Below the pieces are notes generated by a model. The model was given only the letters and a program-made list of their open reading frames with translations. It was not told where the DNA came from and made no database searches. Shown in pieces: positions 23,666 through 35,497 of a stretch of DNA of 64,000 nucleotides (positions are counted from its first letter, which is position 1; each line of letters opens with the position of its first letter). Location: assembly GCA_032622095.1 (NCBI GenBank), contig CP136064.1, positions 220,054,205 through 220,118,204 on the forward strand. Direction: 5' to 3'. The stretch is from Siphonodentalium dalli (lineage: Eukaryota; Mollusca; Scaphopoda; Gadilida; Siphonodentaliidae). A program made the translations under genes and the position numbers.

Positions 23666-25125
23666 TTATTTTTTTAAATTATTTTTTATTACATTTTTGC
23701 GCTCGTTGGCATCTCTCTGATTGCATTCTAGTTTATTATTGCAGTCAGCTCCACAATTGTAGAGTGGTGTGCAGGGTAACTCTGGTTTTCTGCATGTACA
23801 CCTTGCTGTTACACACCCCTTCTTGCACCCACATTTGATTCTGTCGAGACATGATTTTGGAATGGCTTCTAGTGACATCATGGTTTGATCTAATCGACCA
23901 TTTTCTTCTTTCCATCCCATTATCGAAGGACCCGGTAATGTTTGCACAGGAATGGTTGCTTGTTTCCAAACTAAAACCTGGTAGTTCTCAAAATGTGGTA
24001 ATGAAATGAGTCACTGGTTGGTGGAAGCTTTTCATGAGATTCAGTTCGAGGGAAATCCTGAATATTGCATTGTTGAGTTTTGCATCGGAAACTCCATACA
24101 ACTTGCATACAAAATGTTCAGCACTTTCAATTGTTTCAGTGGATATTGCATATTACCCATACCCTTTAAGAGTTCACAATATTCCTGGTAAATCTTCCAT
24201 GCGGATCGAAGTTGAACAACACCCCGCTAAAGCATGAAACGCAAGAATATAGTTCAGAGCGTCGCTCGGTATTTGGGTGGCAAAATCACTGACGGGTATA
24301 ATTTTAGGGTTTTGGAAGTTACAGCCATCGTGAACACATCACAATCTGCAGGAAATATGTCTAGGTAACCAAGCAATAACACTAGAACATAGACGTCTCT
24401 ACTTACCACAATAACTTGTTTCAGATTGCACCCCATGCTGGTATCAAATGAATGAAGGATAAGTCTAGTATCAGCCTCTTCAAGTCTGTTCCATCTACCG
24501 AACAATCTACTCTGCAATCTTCTGGGAACCCCCCTGCAACAACAACGGTAACACCTTCTGTGTTCTCTTTGGTAACAAGTTCTCGAGACAAGAAACCATT
24601 CAAATCGGACTTGTTGTCAGACAACAAAATGAAACTTTTCCAATTTTGTGGGATGAGAACATCACGATTGGTTATTGTCCTTCGGATCAATAGTACGTTG
24701 CGACTTCTTCTCGATCTGGTGGCAGTCTTTATATATTTATCGGAGTATCTGTCGAGCACTACATAAATCCTGACATAGCCTTCGCCTTCTTCAACACGCA
24801 CACTGTGAATACATTTCCAAATCTCCAAATGTATTTACCTTTTCCGGTTTACCTGTGGTCACAACAAGGGCCTGACCGTCAATGACAATGCCTGCACGAG
24901 GAGATGGTGTCATTGTTGTTAGGCAGGATACTTTCTCGATCAGAGCATCACTAAGCATTGTCTTGTTTCCAGTTCGAGGGTGTTTTATTTGTCTCGCATA
25001 ATGCAACTGGAACAGGCATGAGTTCATATTGTAAAACAGATCGCAGTGTATTACATCGTCTTGTAATTGCCCTTCATGCCGGCAGGGCAGTCAACTTGCA
25101 AACAATGCCACTATATATCTCCCCG
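23666..25125 (-). pseudogene. Decayed EEADTR/CXC-type protein of unknown function
   Basis: Read from 25125 downward over three frames, the order is DDVIHCDLFYNMNSCLFQLH, AGIVIDGQALVV...TFGDL (about 24850), YVVLDRYSDKYIK (24760) and IPQNWKSFILLSDNKSDLN (24640). Then come VTVVVAGGFPEDC, EEADTRLILHSFDTS (24480), QVIVVSRDVYVLVLLLGYLD, IPSDALNYILAFHALAG (24250), YQVLVWKQATIPVQ and GWKEENGRLDQ. The end is a cysteine cluster, CGCKKGCVTARCTCRKPELPC (23840-23780), resembling a CXC (tesmin-type) domain. This block order is familiar from many uncharacterised, multi-copy invertebrate proteins, but I cannot name the family or its biochemical activity. At least two frameshifts and several stops break it, and the N-terminus is missing where the inverted duplicate begins. 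It lies between long inverted arms, which suggests mobile-element cargo or an element-encoded protein. Confidence 0.75.
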
Positions 25126-25866
25126 TGGGGTGCAATCTGAAACAAGTTATTGTGGTAAGTAGGGACGTCGATGATCTAGTATTATTGCTTGGTTACCTAG
25201 ACACATTTCCTGCAGATTGAGATGTTTTCACGATGGCTGGAACTTCCATAAGCCCTAAAATTATACCCATCAGTGATGTTGCCACCCAAATACCGAGCGA
25301 CGCTCTGAACTATATTCTTGCGTTTTCTGCTTTAACGGGGTGAGATTCAACTTCGTTCATATATGGGGTGTCTATAAAACGATCCGCATGGAAGATTTAC
25401 CTGGAATGTTGTGAACTCTTAAAGGGTATAGGTAATATTGCAATATCCACTGAAACAATTGGAAGTGCTGAACATGTTGTAGGCAAGTTGTATGGAGTTT
25501 CCGATGCAAAATTCAACAATGCAAGATTTAGGATTTCCCTCGGACTGAATCTCATGAAAAGATGAAAAGCTTCCACCAACCAGTGACACATTTCATTACC
25601 ACCTTTTGAGAACAAACTACCAGATTTTAGTTTGGAAACAAGCAACCATTCCTGTGCAAACATTACCGGATCCTTCGATAATGGGATGGAAAGAAGAAAA
25701 TGGTCGATTAGATCCAACCATGATGTCACTAGAACCCATTCCAAAATCATGTCTCGAAATAATCAAATGTGGGTGCAAGAAGGGGTGTCTAACAGCAAGG
25801 TGTACATGTAGAAAATCAGAGTTATCCTCCACACCACTCTGCAATTGTGGAACTGCAATAATAAAT
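25126..25866 (+). pseudogene. Inverted second copy of the EEADTR/CXC protein's 3' half
   Basis: This is the inverted counterpart of 23732-24435, starting inside the block QVIVVSRDVDDLVLLLGYLD and running to the CXC cluster CGCKKGCLTARCTCRKSELSS at about 25772-25830. It retains a part deleted from the other copy, DSTSFIYGVSIKRSAWKIY, where a stop (TGA) replaces the residue before D. SAEHVVGKLYGVSDAKFNNA follows. The last cysteines are degenerate. It abuts the right inverted arm directly at 25867. The two copies have decayed independently, so each fills gaps in the other. Confidence 0.75.
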
Positions 25867-26882
25867 AAGGCTTTTTTGTGACCATTTTTGGCTATATGAT
25901 GGCAAATTGTGTCGCATTGGGTGTTGAACCAGTTTCATAATATTACTGATGATTTTCGAATTTTTAACTGATTATTATATCGGCCATTTTGAAATGTGAT
26001 TTTAGGTCCGAAATAATTATTTGTCGAGTTACCAACATGGCTTTTTGAAATCAGATTACAAATTACATTTAGAAACAACTGTCTAAACCATTTGGAGGAT
26101 ATATTTACGGCATACTTCACTTTCTGCCATTTAAGACCGCAATAATTTATAAAATTTGCGTTTTTTTGTCATTTTTTGGGCATAAATGGGGTTGAATGTC
26201 AAACATGTTAACTTTAAATTACTACATATGTTCTGTGTATATTGTCTCTTGTCACAATTCGTTCGAAAGTACGGAAATGCATAATATTCAAACGTTTTAG
26301 AACAACATATAACAGTAAACGAAAATCCAGACTTTGTTCTGATGGCGGCCATTTTGAATTGTCAGTTTAGGTCAGAAATAATTATTTGTCGAGTTGCCAA
26401 CATTGTGTTTTGGAAACAGATTACAAATTACATTTAGACACCACTGTCTATACCATTTGAAGGATATGTTTCCAGCACATTTCACTTTCTGCCATTTAAG
26501 ACCGTAATAATTTAGAAAATTTGCGTTTTTTGGTCATTTTTGGAGCATAAATGGGGTTAAATGTCAAACATGTTCACTTTAAATTATCACATATGTTCTG
26601 GGTATACTTATTCTTGTTCCAATTCGTTCGAAATTACGAAAATACTCAATATTCGAATGCCTTAGAGTAACACATAACAACAAACGTAAAGTTAGACTTT
26701 GTTTTGATGGCGGCCATTTTAAATTGCCATTTTTGACCAGAAATAATAATTTGTCAACTTGCCAACATTGATTTTTGAAATCAGCATAACAAATACCTTT
26801 AGAAACAATTCTCAATAGCTTCTGAAAGAAAAATGCCCGCACCTTCGTTTCTACAGGCTTTATTAGATTTTCGAACCTGACT
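25867..26882. repeat. Right arm of the large inverted-arm structure
   Basis: Reverse complement of the left arm: AAGGCTTTTTTGTGACC at 25866 mirrors the inner end at 22746, and the outer match ends near TTTTCGAACCTGACTA (26882), matching about 19973. It contains three successive sub-blocks, each with GGCGGCCATTTT. It is shorter than the left arm and more diverged, lacking the tandem amplification. Confidence 0.85.
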
Positions 26883-27004
26883 ACAACTACTAAGTATAAA
26901 CATCAATCGTATTTTTTAAAATTTGGATGTGATCAGTTGGTTCGTGATGGCTACAGTTGCGATCAACATTGAACATTGAATTAATGAATGAATGAATGTT
27001 TATT

Positions 27005-27480
27005 AGGCCAAAATAAAAAAGACTTGTGTTTCTGGTGACCCGCCCGCCCCTATTCCGGCGCCCCCGACCGTTTTAATTTTATGGATTTTGCAAAATTATT
27101 ACGCATCCGATTTTATTTCCCTTGTAAACTGATTCATTTCCGAAAAAATTGACACATCGTGTGTACTGTTAAACCGGAAATTATACCACACTTCAGTTAG
27201 GTGACAGCTGAATGAAATTATTTTTTTCATGTTTTATCAGTTTTATTCAATAAAACAATAAATTACACTACATGTATATTCTAATATTATGTTCTTATGT
27301 TTTATTATTTTATAGTACATTACAAACAAGGAGAAGAAGTCCTAGTGGGGGGTATTCATATTTATTTTGAGCAAAGTTGTAAATAAAATGAAAAAAATAA
27401 TTAAAATGAAAAGCCACCCGCCCGCCCCTATTTTTTTTCTTGCATGTCACCAGAAACACAGGTATATATTTTTTTGGCCT
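27005..27480. mobile_element. ~475-bp TIR element (MITE)
   Basis: AGGCCAAAATAAAAAAGAC followed by TTGTGTTTCTGGTGAC on the left is mirrored by GTCACCAGAAACACA and TTTTTTTGGCCT on the right. CCCGCCCGCCCCTAT is repeated next to both ends in the same orientation. The target duplication is unclear (TTA on both sides at best). Non-coding. Confidence 0.65.
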
Positions 27481-27484
27481 TTAG

Positions 27485-28006
27485 ATAATGTATATACACT
27501 GGACATATATAAACATAGAGCGATGTACATACAAAATCCGGGCGGTGACGCGATCTTCCCGTCGCCGCCCACGCATCGATAGTGAGGCAAGTGGACTACA
27601 CTGCTCCTCCTGGTAGGCTGAAAGATACATCTCCACTTCTCTTGACATGTGCGGGTGATTTAAGAAATTATATATAGAATATATAAAATATAAAATTGCA
27701 TATGATTGCTTGATTGAGTTGAGGGGTCGGCATGGTAAAATAATTCATAGTTGAATAGAACCCACGGTTTAGTCCCCGGAAGCTCATGGCACGGCAGTAA
27801 CCCCCGTCTACCGAAATTCCATATATTTATTTTACAAATCCATTTATAATTACATTAATAACTTATAATCCATAATTTCTAATTAATTATTAATAATGTT
27901 CGTTGCACGTCATTAAAGACTAAGAATTTTTACAATATGGACAAAACAGGTTGCAACAGCGAACAGATGTAGCATATTCTTCTAATAAAGTGTATTTTAT
28001 GAGCTT
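27485..28006. other. No recognisable feature
   Basis: Contains a short GC-rich inverted motif near 27539-27573 (GGGCGGTGACG and CGTCGCCGCCC); nothing else was identified. Confidence 0.5.
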
Positions 28007-28010
28007 CTAA

Positions 28011-28525
28011 AAGATACGAGCGGCGTTGGCGGTGGGTATGCTGTTAAAATATTCACATCCGTCAAAAACCGTCATAAACATAAATAATAGTAACACATAG
28101 ACAGACTTTGTTCTTATACCAATCAGAAATATGGCATAAACATGTATGTTATTGTCAAATGTTTTCATTTGTTATGTAAACAAGCAAAAAACGTTACAGA
28201 ACCTGGCTTTTGTTTAGATCCGGATATGATAAACATAAAGAGCGTCATTTGTTACTGTTTTCCTGATATGGAAATAATAAAGAGCGTTTATATCATATGT
28301 GTGTGATTAACCAATAGAATTACGATGTGTTATGTAAACAGAATCAAAACTTCTGTAACAGCAGGCTCTTGTTTACGTACACCGTCGTACGTCTTGACGA
28401 CAATATACTATTTACGCGCTTATTATGTTTGGCATATGAACAAAACTATTTATATTTTAATATTCCTTCTGTTGATGGCGATTTGAACAAATATTAATAT
28501 TTCTGCAACGAACGCGCCCGTGCCT
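28011..28525. mobile_element. TTAA MITE, family 1 (copy 3)
   Basis: The right flank is TTAA (28526-28529) and the left flank is CTAA (28007-28010), one substitution from TTAA. The orientation is the same as copy 1. The ends are AGATACGAGCGGCGTTGG and GCGCCCGTGCCT. Confidence 0.85.
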
Positions 28526-28529
28526 TTAA

Positions 28530-28807
28530 TAGGCTCAGATAATTTATATTTCACATTGAAGGAAATTTGTAAAAAGGTAACTGGCACTAATTTTGTTTCT
28601 AGGCAGGCTATGGTCTTACTATCTCGTCCAAATACAGATACGATAGGCGAGAATCGCATGCGTTTTGATATGTCGATGCCGTCTGGAGAGTTTCGCGGGA
28701 CCAGCATCCCGTCTCGATTTGCTCAGTCTACCCTTGATGCTATAAAGTGGTAGCCGCGGGCGCTTATATATAGAGTTGTTTTTATGAGCCATCAGGCCCC
28801 CGCGGCA
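28530..28807 (+). other. Spacer with a 78-codon frame of unknown nature
   Basis: A frame at 28520-28753 encodes a short protein including LYFTLKEICKKVTGTNF and SMPSGEFRGTSIPSRFAQST. Its start codon lies in the MITE end. I recognise no family. It sits between a MITE and that MITE's inverted fragment, so it may be captured host sequence or chance. Confidence 0.3.
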
Positions 28808-28975
28808 GTAACAAATGACGCTCTTTATGTTTATCATATCCGGATCTAAACAAAAGCCAGGTTCTGTAACGTTTTTTTTTTTTGTTTTTTTTTTGTTTAC
28901 ATAACAAATGAAAACATTTGACAATAACATACATGTTTATGCCATATTTCTGATTGGTATAAGAACAAACTATAG
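28808..28975 (-). mobile_element. Inverted fragment of the neighbouring family 1 MITE
   Basis: Reverse complement of about 28100-28257. It shares copy-specific variants with copy 3 (ATAACATACATGTTTATGCC and GACGCTCTTTATGTTTATC), so it probably arose by local inverted duplication, not by a separate insertion. Confidence 0.75.
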
Positions 28976-30372
28976 TGTTTTTGAAACGTGTCTCTTTGTG
29001 GTGTCATTCTTTTGGTATGATTTTTTACTAAATAACGGGTATATTAGAGTTACATTTCTTTGAATTTTACAATCGAAACATAGTATAAGATATTCGCATG
29101 CGATGCTGAGTCACGCGGGACACGGCAAACTAAATCGCGCGCAAATTGGCTTGCGATTTTTCAGCATCCCACCCCATTTGGCATGCGATAGCGTTTGTAC
29201 TAGGTGTTCTAGGAGTGTTGTGTTGGATATCACGATATTGTCTCGTTGTGGCATGTTTTTTTACGTCTGGGTTTCCGCAAAACATCGGACAGTGACTTGG
29301 GTAGGAGTTTCTGTTTCCAATCATTGGCTGCGGACACACGTACCACAGTAGCGATGTCATAGTAGGTGTGACAATTTATTATGGTGGAGTTTGGTGACAA
29401 TTGGTCGTCATAATTAATATGCCATAGCAAGTTATGTCACCCTCTGCAAATTCGCACAATGAGTCTACCAATCTCTACCAGCGACGGTCGATATCTCAAG
29501 GACGTATCTACCTGTGAATGTCTTGTCGCTGTTGATCTTTACTCAACACGGAGTGTTATATTTTGCATGCTAACACACAAGTCCACTTGATAACTTAATG
29601 AATAACCAATTTCTATAAACAGCCATGATTGTTCTTATTAATGAAATTAATATAAGTAGATAAACATGCATGCATTGAGATCATATAAAAAACATACCAC
29701 ATGCATGATTTGTGAGTCAATGAGGAATTGCCACCAGGCCACGGTCAAACACAATTCTGGACGATCTATATATATATCGTGCAATTATATATATCGTAGC
29801 GAATACAAAACGCAATGAGTACTATACTAGAGATCAATCTTGGTGAATCGCAATGGGTTAATTGGTCCAGTCGACTCATTGTGCGGAAACTCAGCAGGCA
29901 ACACAAGAAAACATAATCAGAAATGATAACGCCCTCAAGATCATATTATTAGCCATAATTATAAATTATAATATAAAATATATTGGTTACATGAATTCAC
30001 CGCCTCAGAATTCCGTTAAAACAACTAATCCTTCGAATTATTACAAACAACTACGGCTTATTACTGCAGGTTTCTCATTCACCACACCAGAAAGCTTCTA
30101 AATGCGGATAAAAAATCGGAGGTGTTGTGTTCCCGCCAAGAGTGCATGGTCCAGCCATTGTTCATGCATAAACATCGAAAGCAATTAACGCGGTCATAAT
30201 TGTTACATACTGCAACTATAAGACATCCAGCGGATACACACCTCACGAAAACCCGAAATGTGTTGTCCTGCGAGAAATCCCATCGCTATAGCTTAATTTG
30301 ACACGACCAGATTAGCCTTCCTACAATATCCATAAACAAGATCATATACTATATACCCATGATTTTAATTAT
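28976..30372. other. Mostly unique DNA with small dispersed repeats
   Basis: 29331-29432 is repeated inverted at 35262-35362 (CACACGTACCACAGTAGCGA and GTCACACCTACTATG motifs). 29971-30025 is repeated directly at 33569-33625, just beyond composite element D. 30160-30250 resembles 53535-53610 (AAACATCGAAAGCAATTA). No coding evidence. Confidence 0.55.
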
Positions 30373-30391
30373 CTATATCTATATTTGCGAA

Positions 30392-30426
<35 letters not shown>

Positions 30427-33400
30427 GTTCTATAGAAATTCACAGGGGACCATCTAGATGATGCCAAAGGGGTCTACTAAGAGTAGCTTTTTACGAGAAA
30501 GATAATGGTCGGGGTTAGAATTTTCTAAAGTGACGCCGTTGTTGTCAGGGGCAGAAAATGGGGAGGGGCAGAAAAAAAAATTGTCGCCGATTGCCACCAA
30601 ACTTATATATAATAATCCCCATGATATGAGGAATCTAATGGTGTGGTTTAAATATGGCAAAAGTCGCGCCGTTCGCGTCAGGGGTGCCCGGAAGGGGGAG
30701 GGGCAGATTTTTTTTCTGTCGCCGATTTCCACCAAACTTATATATAATCATCCCCATGATATGAAAAAACCAACGGTGTGGTTTAAAAGTGGCATCTTTC
30801 GAGTCAGGGATGCACGGAAGGGGAGAGGGGCACCAAAATTGAAAAACTAATTTTAGCGCCGATCTCCACCAAATTGATATATATTCTTCTTCATGATATA
30901 AGGAATCTAATTGTGCGATTTAACAACGCCAAACCCATGATATGAAAAAAACAATGGTGTGGTTTAAAAGTGGCGTCGTTCGAGTCAGGGATGCCCGGAA
31001 GGGGAGAGGGGCACCAAAATTGAAAAACTAATTTTAGCGCCGATCTCCACTAAATTTATATATATTCTTCTTCATTATACAAGGAATCAAATTGTGCGCT
31101 TTAACAATGCCAAATTGTTGTCTTTTGGTTGAGAGATTGGGAGGGGTGGGCACTAAATTTGATAATAATTGGTTTAGTCGCCGATTGCCACCACACTTAT
31201 ACAAAATCATCCCCATGGTATGAGGAGTCTAATGGTGTTGCTTATATCTGTCAAATGTGGCCTCATTCGAGTCAGGGTTGCATTGAAAGGGACAGGGGCA
31301 CCAAAATTGATGCACAATTTTTTTGCGCCAATTTCCACCAAATTGATACACGTTCTTGAGAGATGGGGGTGTGGATTGGCACCAAATTTGATAAAAAAAA
31401 GAAGTTTTAGTCGCCGATTATCACCAAACTTATAAACAATCATCTCCATGATATCAGGAGTAAAATCGTGTGGTTTAAGGGTGTCATAAGTTGGGCCATT
31501 CGAGTCAGTGGTGTATAGAGATGAGAGGGACACAACAAATTATATCTATATGTTTAGTGCCGATTTCCACCAGATTGATACATATTTTTCTCTTTGGTAC
31601 GAGGAATCTTATCGTGTCGTTTAGATACACCAAATTTGTGCCCTATGGGTGAGAGATATGGGGACCTTAAATTTGATACGAATTTGTATACTCGCCAATT
31701 TTCATCAATTTCATATATATGCATCTCTAATCTCTAATCTCTAAGTCTTAGTGTGTGCAGCTTGAGACTGAAATAGGGACGGGAGGGTCACTAAGACTAA
31801 GACTGATATTTTTAGTACTAATTACCATCAAATTCAGACACGTTCTTCTCAAATGATACAAGAAATCAAATGCTGTCTGTCTGTCTGTCTGTCTTTCTGT
31901 CTGTCTGTGTGCGTTCTATATATAACTTCACGCGGTACAATCGAGATGGTACCAAGGCGTTCTAAGAGGGGTAACTGTTTACAAGGAAGATAACGGTGCG
32001 GGTAAAACATTTCTAAAATGACGCTGTTGGTGTCAGGGGAAGAAAAGGGGGAGGTCGGCAAAATAAAAAATATATCGTGAAATAGTTTTGTCGCCGATTT
32101 CCACCAAACGAATACATAATCATCTTCGCAATATGGCGTTGTTCGAGTCAATTTTGCATCAACAATTGATTTAATAAACTATTTTTAGCCCAGATTTCCA
32201 CCAAATTGATATATTATTCTTCTCTATGATACGAGGAATTTCATCGTGTGATTTAAAGACGTCAAATTGCTGTCGGTTGGGTGAGAGATATGGGTCATAA
32301 CTATTCTCAGAATTTGTTTAGTTGCTGATTACCACCAAACATATATATAATCATCGCCAGTATATCATGCATCTATGAGTCTAATGGGAGTGGTTTAAAT
32401 ATGTCAAAAGAGGCAAACGCTGCTACAAATTTATTTGGGACCAATTTCCACCGAATTCATACACATTTTTCTCTAATGATATACCATGAATTAAATAACA
32501 TTTGATGTCGTTTGCGTCGCGGATGGCGAGCGGATATGCACTATCATTGATAAGATTGATATTCGCCTTTATCCACATATAAGTTATATACAGTCACCCA
32601 GGCCATCTCCATATCATTTTAAGTAGTTTTGGACGTTCACATTTCACAATCCCGACATATGGTGACCCACTTAAATCACTTGAACAATTATATATTCTTA
32701 ACTGTCATATTTATATGGGAATAGCAATCAGGGCATTCACAAAAATGTGCAAACTGAGAGACCCCGAACCGTCAGAGGATTGCATATATATTATAACAAA
32801 ATTGAGTCTGTTCCATTCAATACAGTTTCCACAAAAAAATTACAATTTGTCAAGAGATATGGAATGCCTGTTCAAAAATAGTGGTCACAGTGTGTAGTCA
32901 AATATAGTTTCTTCTGATATACAAGAAAATGCGGTTAGTAACATAAGACTTTTCAGGATCCTCCTAATACTGCACATCTGACAAGGGTTTTATAACAGAC
33001 TCTTCGACTGACATAAACAACTCAAAATCTCGCTCTGTGCCTGGCACATGTAGCTAACATTTATGCGCATCAACATTTCGTTTAAACTGAGAATATTTAG
33101 CCAATATATAGCACCATGAACAGAGGAGCACCTGGAAATTTCTTTGAAACATATGTATCTTCACGGAGATAGCCAGGTGTCCTCGAGAACTTAGTCTAAC
33201 CCACTAAATTGATTGATACATCTCAATATTCAAAACCCAATTATCATCTTTTATCAAACTAATGTGTTTATGATGTTCATGTATCATATTATAACGTCTA
33301 ATGTATACGCAGTTGTAAATAAATACATACTTCATTATTGTTGGAACGGATTAATCGCGACAAACATAATGACAATTGACAAGGTGAGCCACAACTTATA

Positions 33401-33566
33401 TCCCATGACTGTAATAATCATGTTTTATGATGCTATTTGAATATCCAATTTATGAGAAACCGTATAACACTTTTAAGCAAGAGCATTCTCTATCCCCAAC
33501 AAATATCCACAGCATAGAGGTTTTCTCATCGCATTAACCTGGGCAACGCCGGGTAACCCTGCTAGT
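30373..33566 (-). mobile_element. Composite element D: header, tandem core, ACAG microsatellite tail
   Basis: On the minus strand it opens at 33566 with ACTAGCAGGGTTACCCGGCG then TTGCCCAGG. About 1 kb of non-coding head follows (to about 32560), homologous to 43895-45640 of element E. Then comes a degenerate tandem core (about 32520-30440) of ~150-250-bp units, each containing CGCCGATTTCCACCAAA and GTGTGGTTTAA. It closes with (ACAG)n (30393-30426) and ATTCGCAAATATAGATA. A second ACAG-type run at 31874-31909 suggests an internal junction of two core blocks. No open frame of substance. The architecture resembles pearl- or Helentron-type non-autonomous elements; that assignment is inference. Confidence 0.75.
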
Positions 33567-33685
33567 AGAATATAAAATATATTGGTTTCGCGAATGACCA
33601 ACTCAGAATTCCGTTAAAATAACAATAACAACCAGCACCTAATTAGAGAGATATGTTTATTCCTCCAAATATGGAGACCATTATG

Positions 33686-33687
33686 GT

Positions 33688-33740
<53 letters not shown>
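33686..33740. repeat. AT microsatellite
   Basis: About 27 uninterrupted AT dinucleotides. Confidence 0.95.
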
Positions 33741-33741
<1 letters not shown>

Positions 33742-33881
33742 AAAGTTACACGAAGACATATATACACATGCAATATAATTTAACTTGAGAAATTCATTGT
33801 GGGAATGATATACTGCAAGACAAGATGTTTAAGACATATATATATAGTGAAGTATCCGATATGATGTCTTCATCATAAAAC

Positions 33882-34983
33882 TTAGTCAGAACACAGGATG
33901 AAAATAAACCTCACACATCGCTTGAAAAGACGATATTCATCACAAATCAGTTCAATTTGCATTGGGATACACCCGCCTAGGCAAAACGCAAGGAATGTAT
34001 CGCTATTCATGCTGTCAAGAAAGGTAAAAGTTTCAATTCCAAATATGTCAATCAGTGAATACCAAAATGTGTTCCGTACCATCTGTGCAAACTCAGATGT
34101 ACACTCGAGATATCGATGAAACAAGAGATTTGAATATGTTTGGTTGCAGCGATTGCATTGAGCGTCATTGTCATACGTGGTTTTGGTCAAAATATTGGCC
34201 ATCTTGATACAGAGTGGAAAATACTCAGGTTCTTCGAGCGAGAGCTGCCAAAGTTTCCACAGTGACTGGTTGTCGGGTTTTACCTTGAAGAGAAAAGATA
34301 GAGAATCGTCTCTCTGACCACTCTGACTCACTTCGCGTGAGTAGTGAGCAGAGAGACAATCTCTGACAATTTTCTTCCAAGTGGACTGGGTAGGGAAGAA
34401 ACCCGTTTCCGTAAAAGATGGAAGATAATGGTATAAGTTGAATTTATGGAGAGTATCAGATATATCTTTTAGAAATCCTGTCATCGGGCGACCGTATATT
34501 CGATTACCGTGATAATTGAATAGGAATAAATCGAGAGCTGCTCTGTGATTCCGTGGTAAGTTAATCAATGTTCAAAGAAACAATAATTTTCTCCGCTGAA
34601 TTTCGTACTCAATAGGGAGAAGTCCGAGTAGTGATAGGGATAATATTGTATTACTGCGTTTCGGAATGCGCTGTAAATTGTTAACACACATGCGATAAGC
34701 GCGTTCTATCGCGGTATATTGCGTATGTGACAAATCACACCATGATTCACAGCCATAAAGAGCTTTGGGAATAACGATATGCTTAAGAATCTTTAGGTTG
34801 GTTAAAGGAGAGAACTCGGTTATAACAGGTGAGCGACAAGCTGAGAAGAATACTTTGCGTAGCATATCAATAGCCTTCTCAACTTTCGGATTCTGTTTAC
34901 CAGTCGAGCTCTGAATAATACCCAGATGAGAGACTTCTTCTACGTTGGCGATATGTCTGGGTCCGAGCTCCCGAACTTGAAAT
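33882..34983 (-). pseudogene. LINE ORF2 C-terminal region (Tx1/L1-like), one in-frame stop
   Basis: Reading down from 34983, QVRELGPRHIANVEEVSHLG leads into LTNLKILKHIVIPKALYGC and IERAYRMCVNNLQRIPKRS. LSLLGLLPIEYEIQRRKLLF follows, then a single TGA at about 34570, probably a former glycine codon, and the same frame continues with TLINLPRNHRAALDLFLFNY. The last ~225 residues include LYHYLPSFTETGFFPTQSTW and CNRCNQTYSNLLFHRYLEC, a zinc-binding-like C-x2-C-H-C arrangement, and end at 33882. The RT catalytic motifs lie upstream and are absent. One nonsense change over ~365 codons marks a fairly recent death. It is homologous in order to the plus-strand LINE at 55470-56467. Confidence 0.85.
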
Positions 34984-35365
34984 ATAAGACTTACAAATTA
35001 TCTTTTATTTTTATTGGTAATTGACATAGCTTGTCACAAACCAAAAATCAACATTATTGACATAATAATGTAAAGGACAATAAACGAAATTGAAATTCCC
35101 AACTACACATTTTACCGGTGACCGGCCTCCTGATCGCACAGTTCGACTTTTAAATAAACCGAAAAAAAAAAAAAATTCTATTTATAAAAGTCCCATCGGC
35201 GCACATGTTTCTAATATTTGGCCACCAGTATACAAGCGGGCGTGCTAATGACTGGCTATGGCATATTAATTATGACGAACAATTGTCACCAAACTCCACC
35301 ATAATAAATTGTCACACCTACTATGCCATCGCTACTGTGATACGTGTGTCCGCAGTCATATGACA
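34984..35365. other. Short non-coding stretch with a dispersed repeat
   Basis: 35262-35362 is the inverted counterpart of 29331-29432. A poly-A run occurs at about 35162-35175. Confidence 0.6.
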
Positions 35366-35497
35366 AAGATTAAGGATTTTATAGTATACAAATCTTGAAC
35401 TTTTGTAATATATAATCGTTTGAAAAGAGGGGCAGTATATGAGTTATACTTGGCGTTACAAATTATATTATGCGAATAGCTTTCTTTTGTAGTTTAA

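Noticed and set aside
29971-33625. LTR retrotransposon bounded by direct repeats
   Set aside because: The direct repeat is only about 55 bp, lacks TG...CA ends, and no gag-pol, primer-binding site or polypurine tract is visible between.
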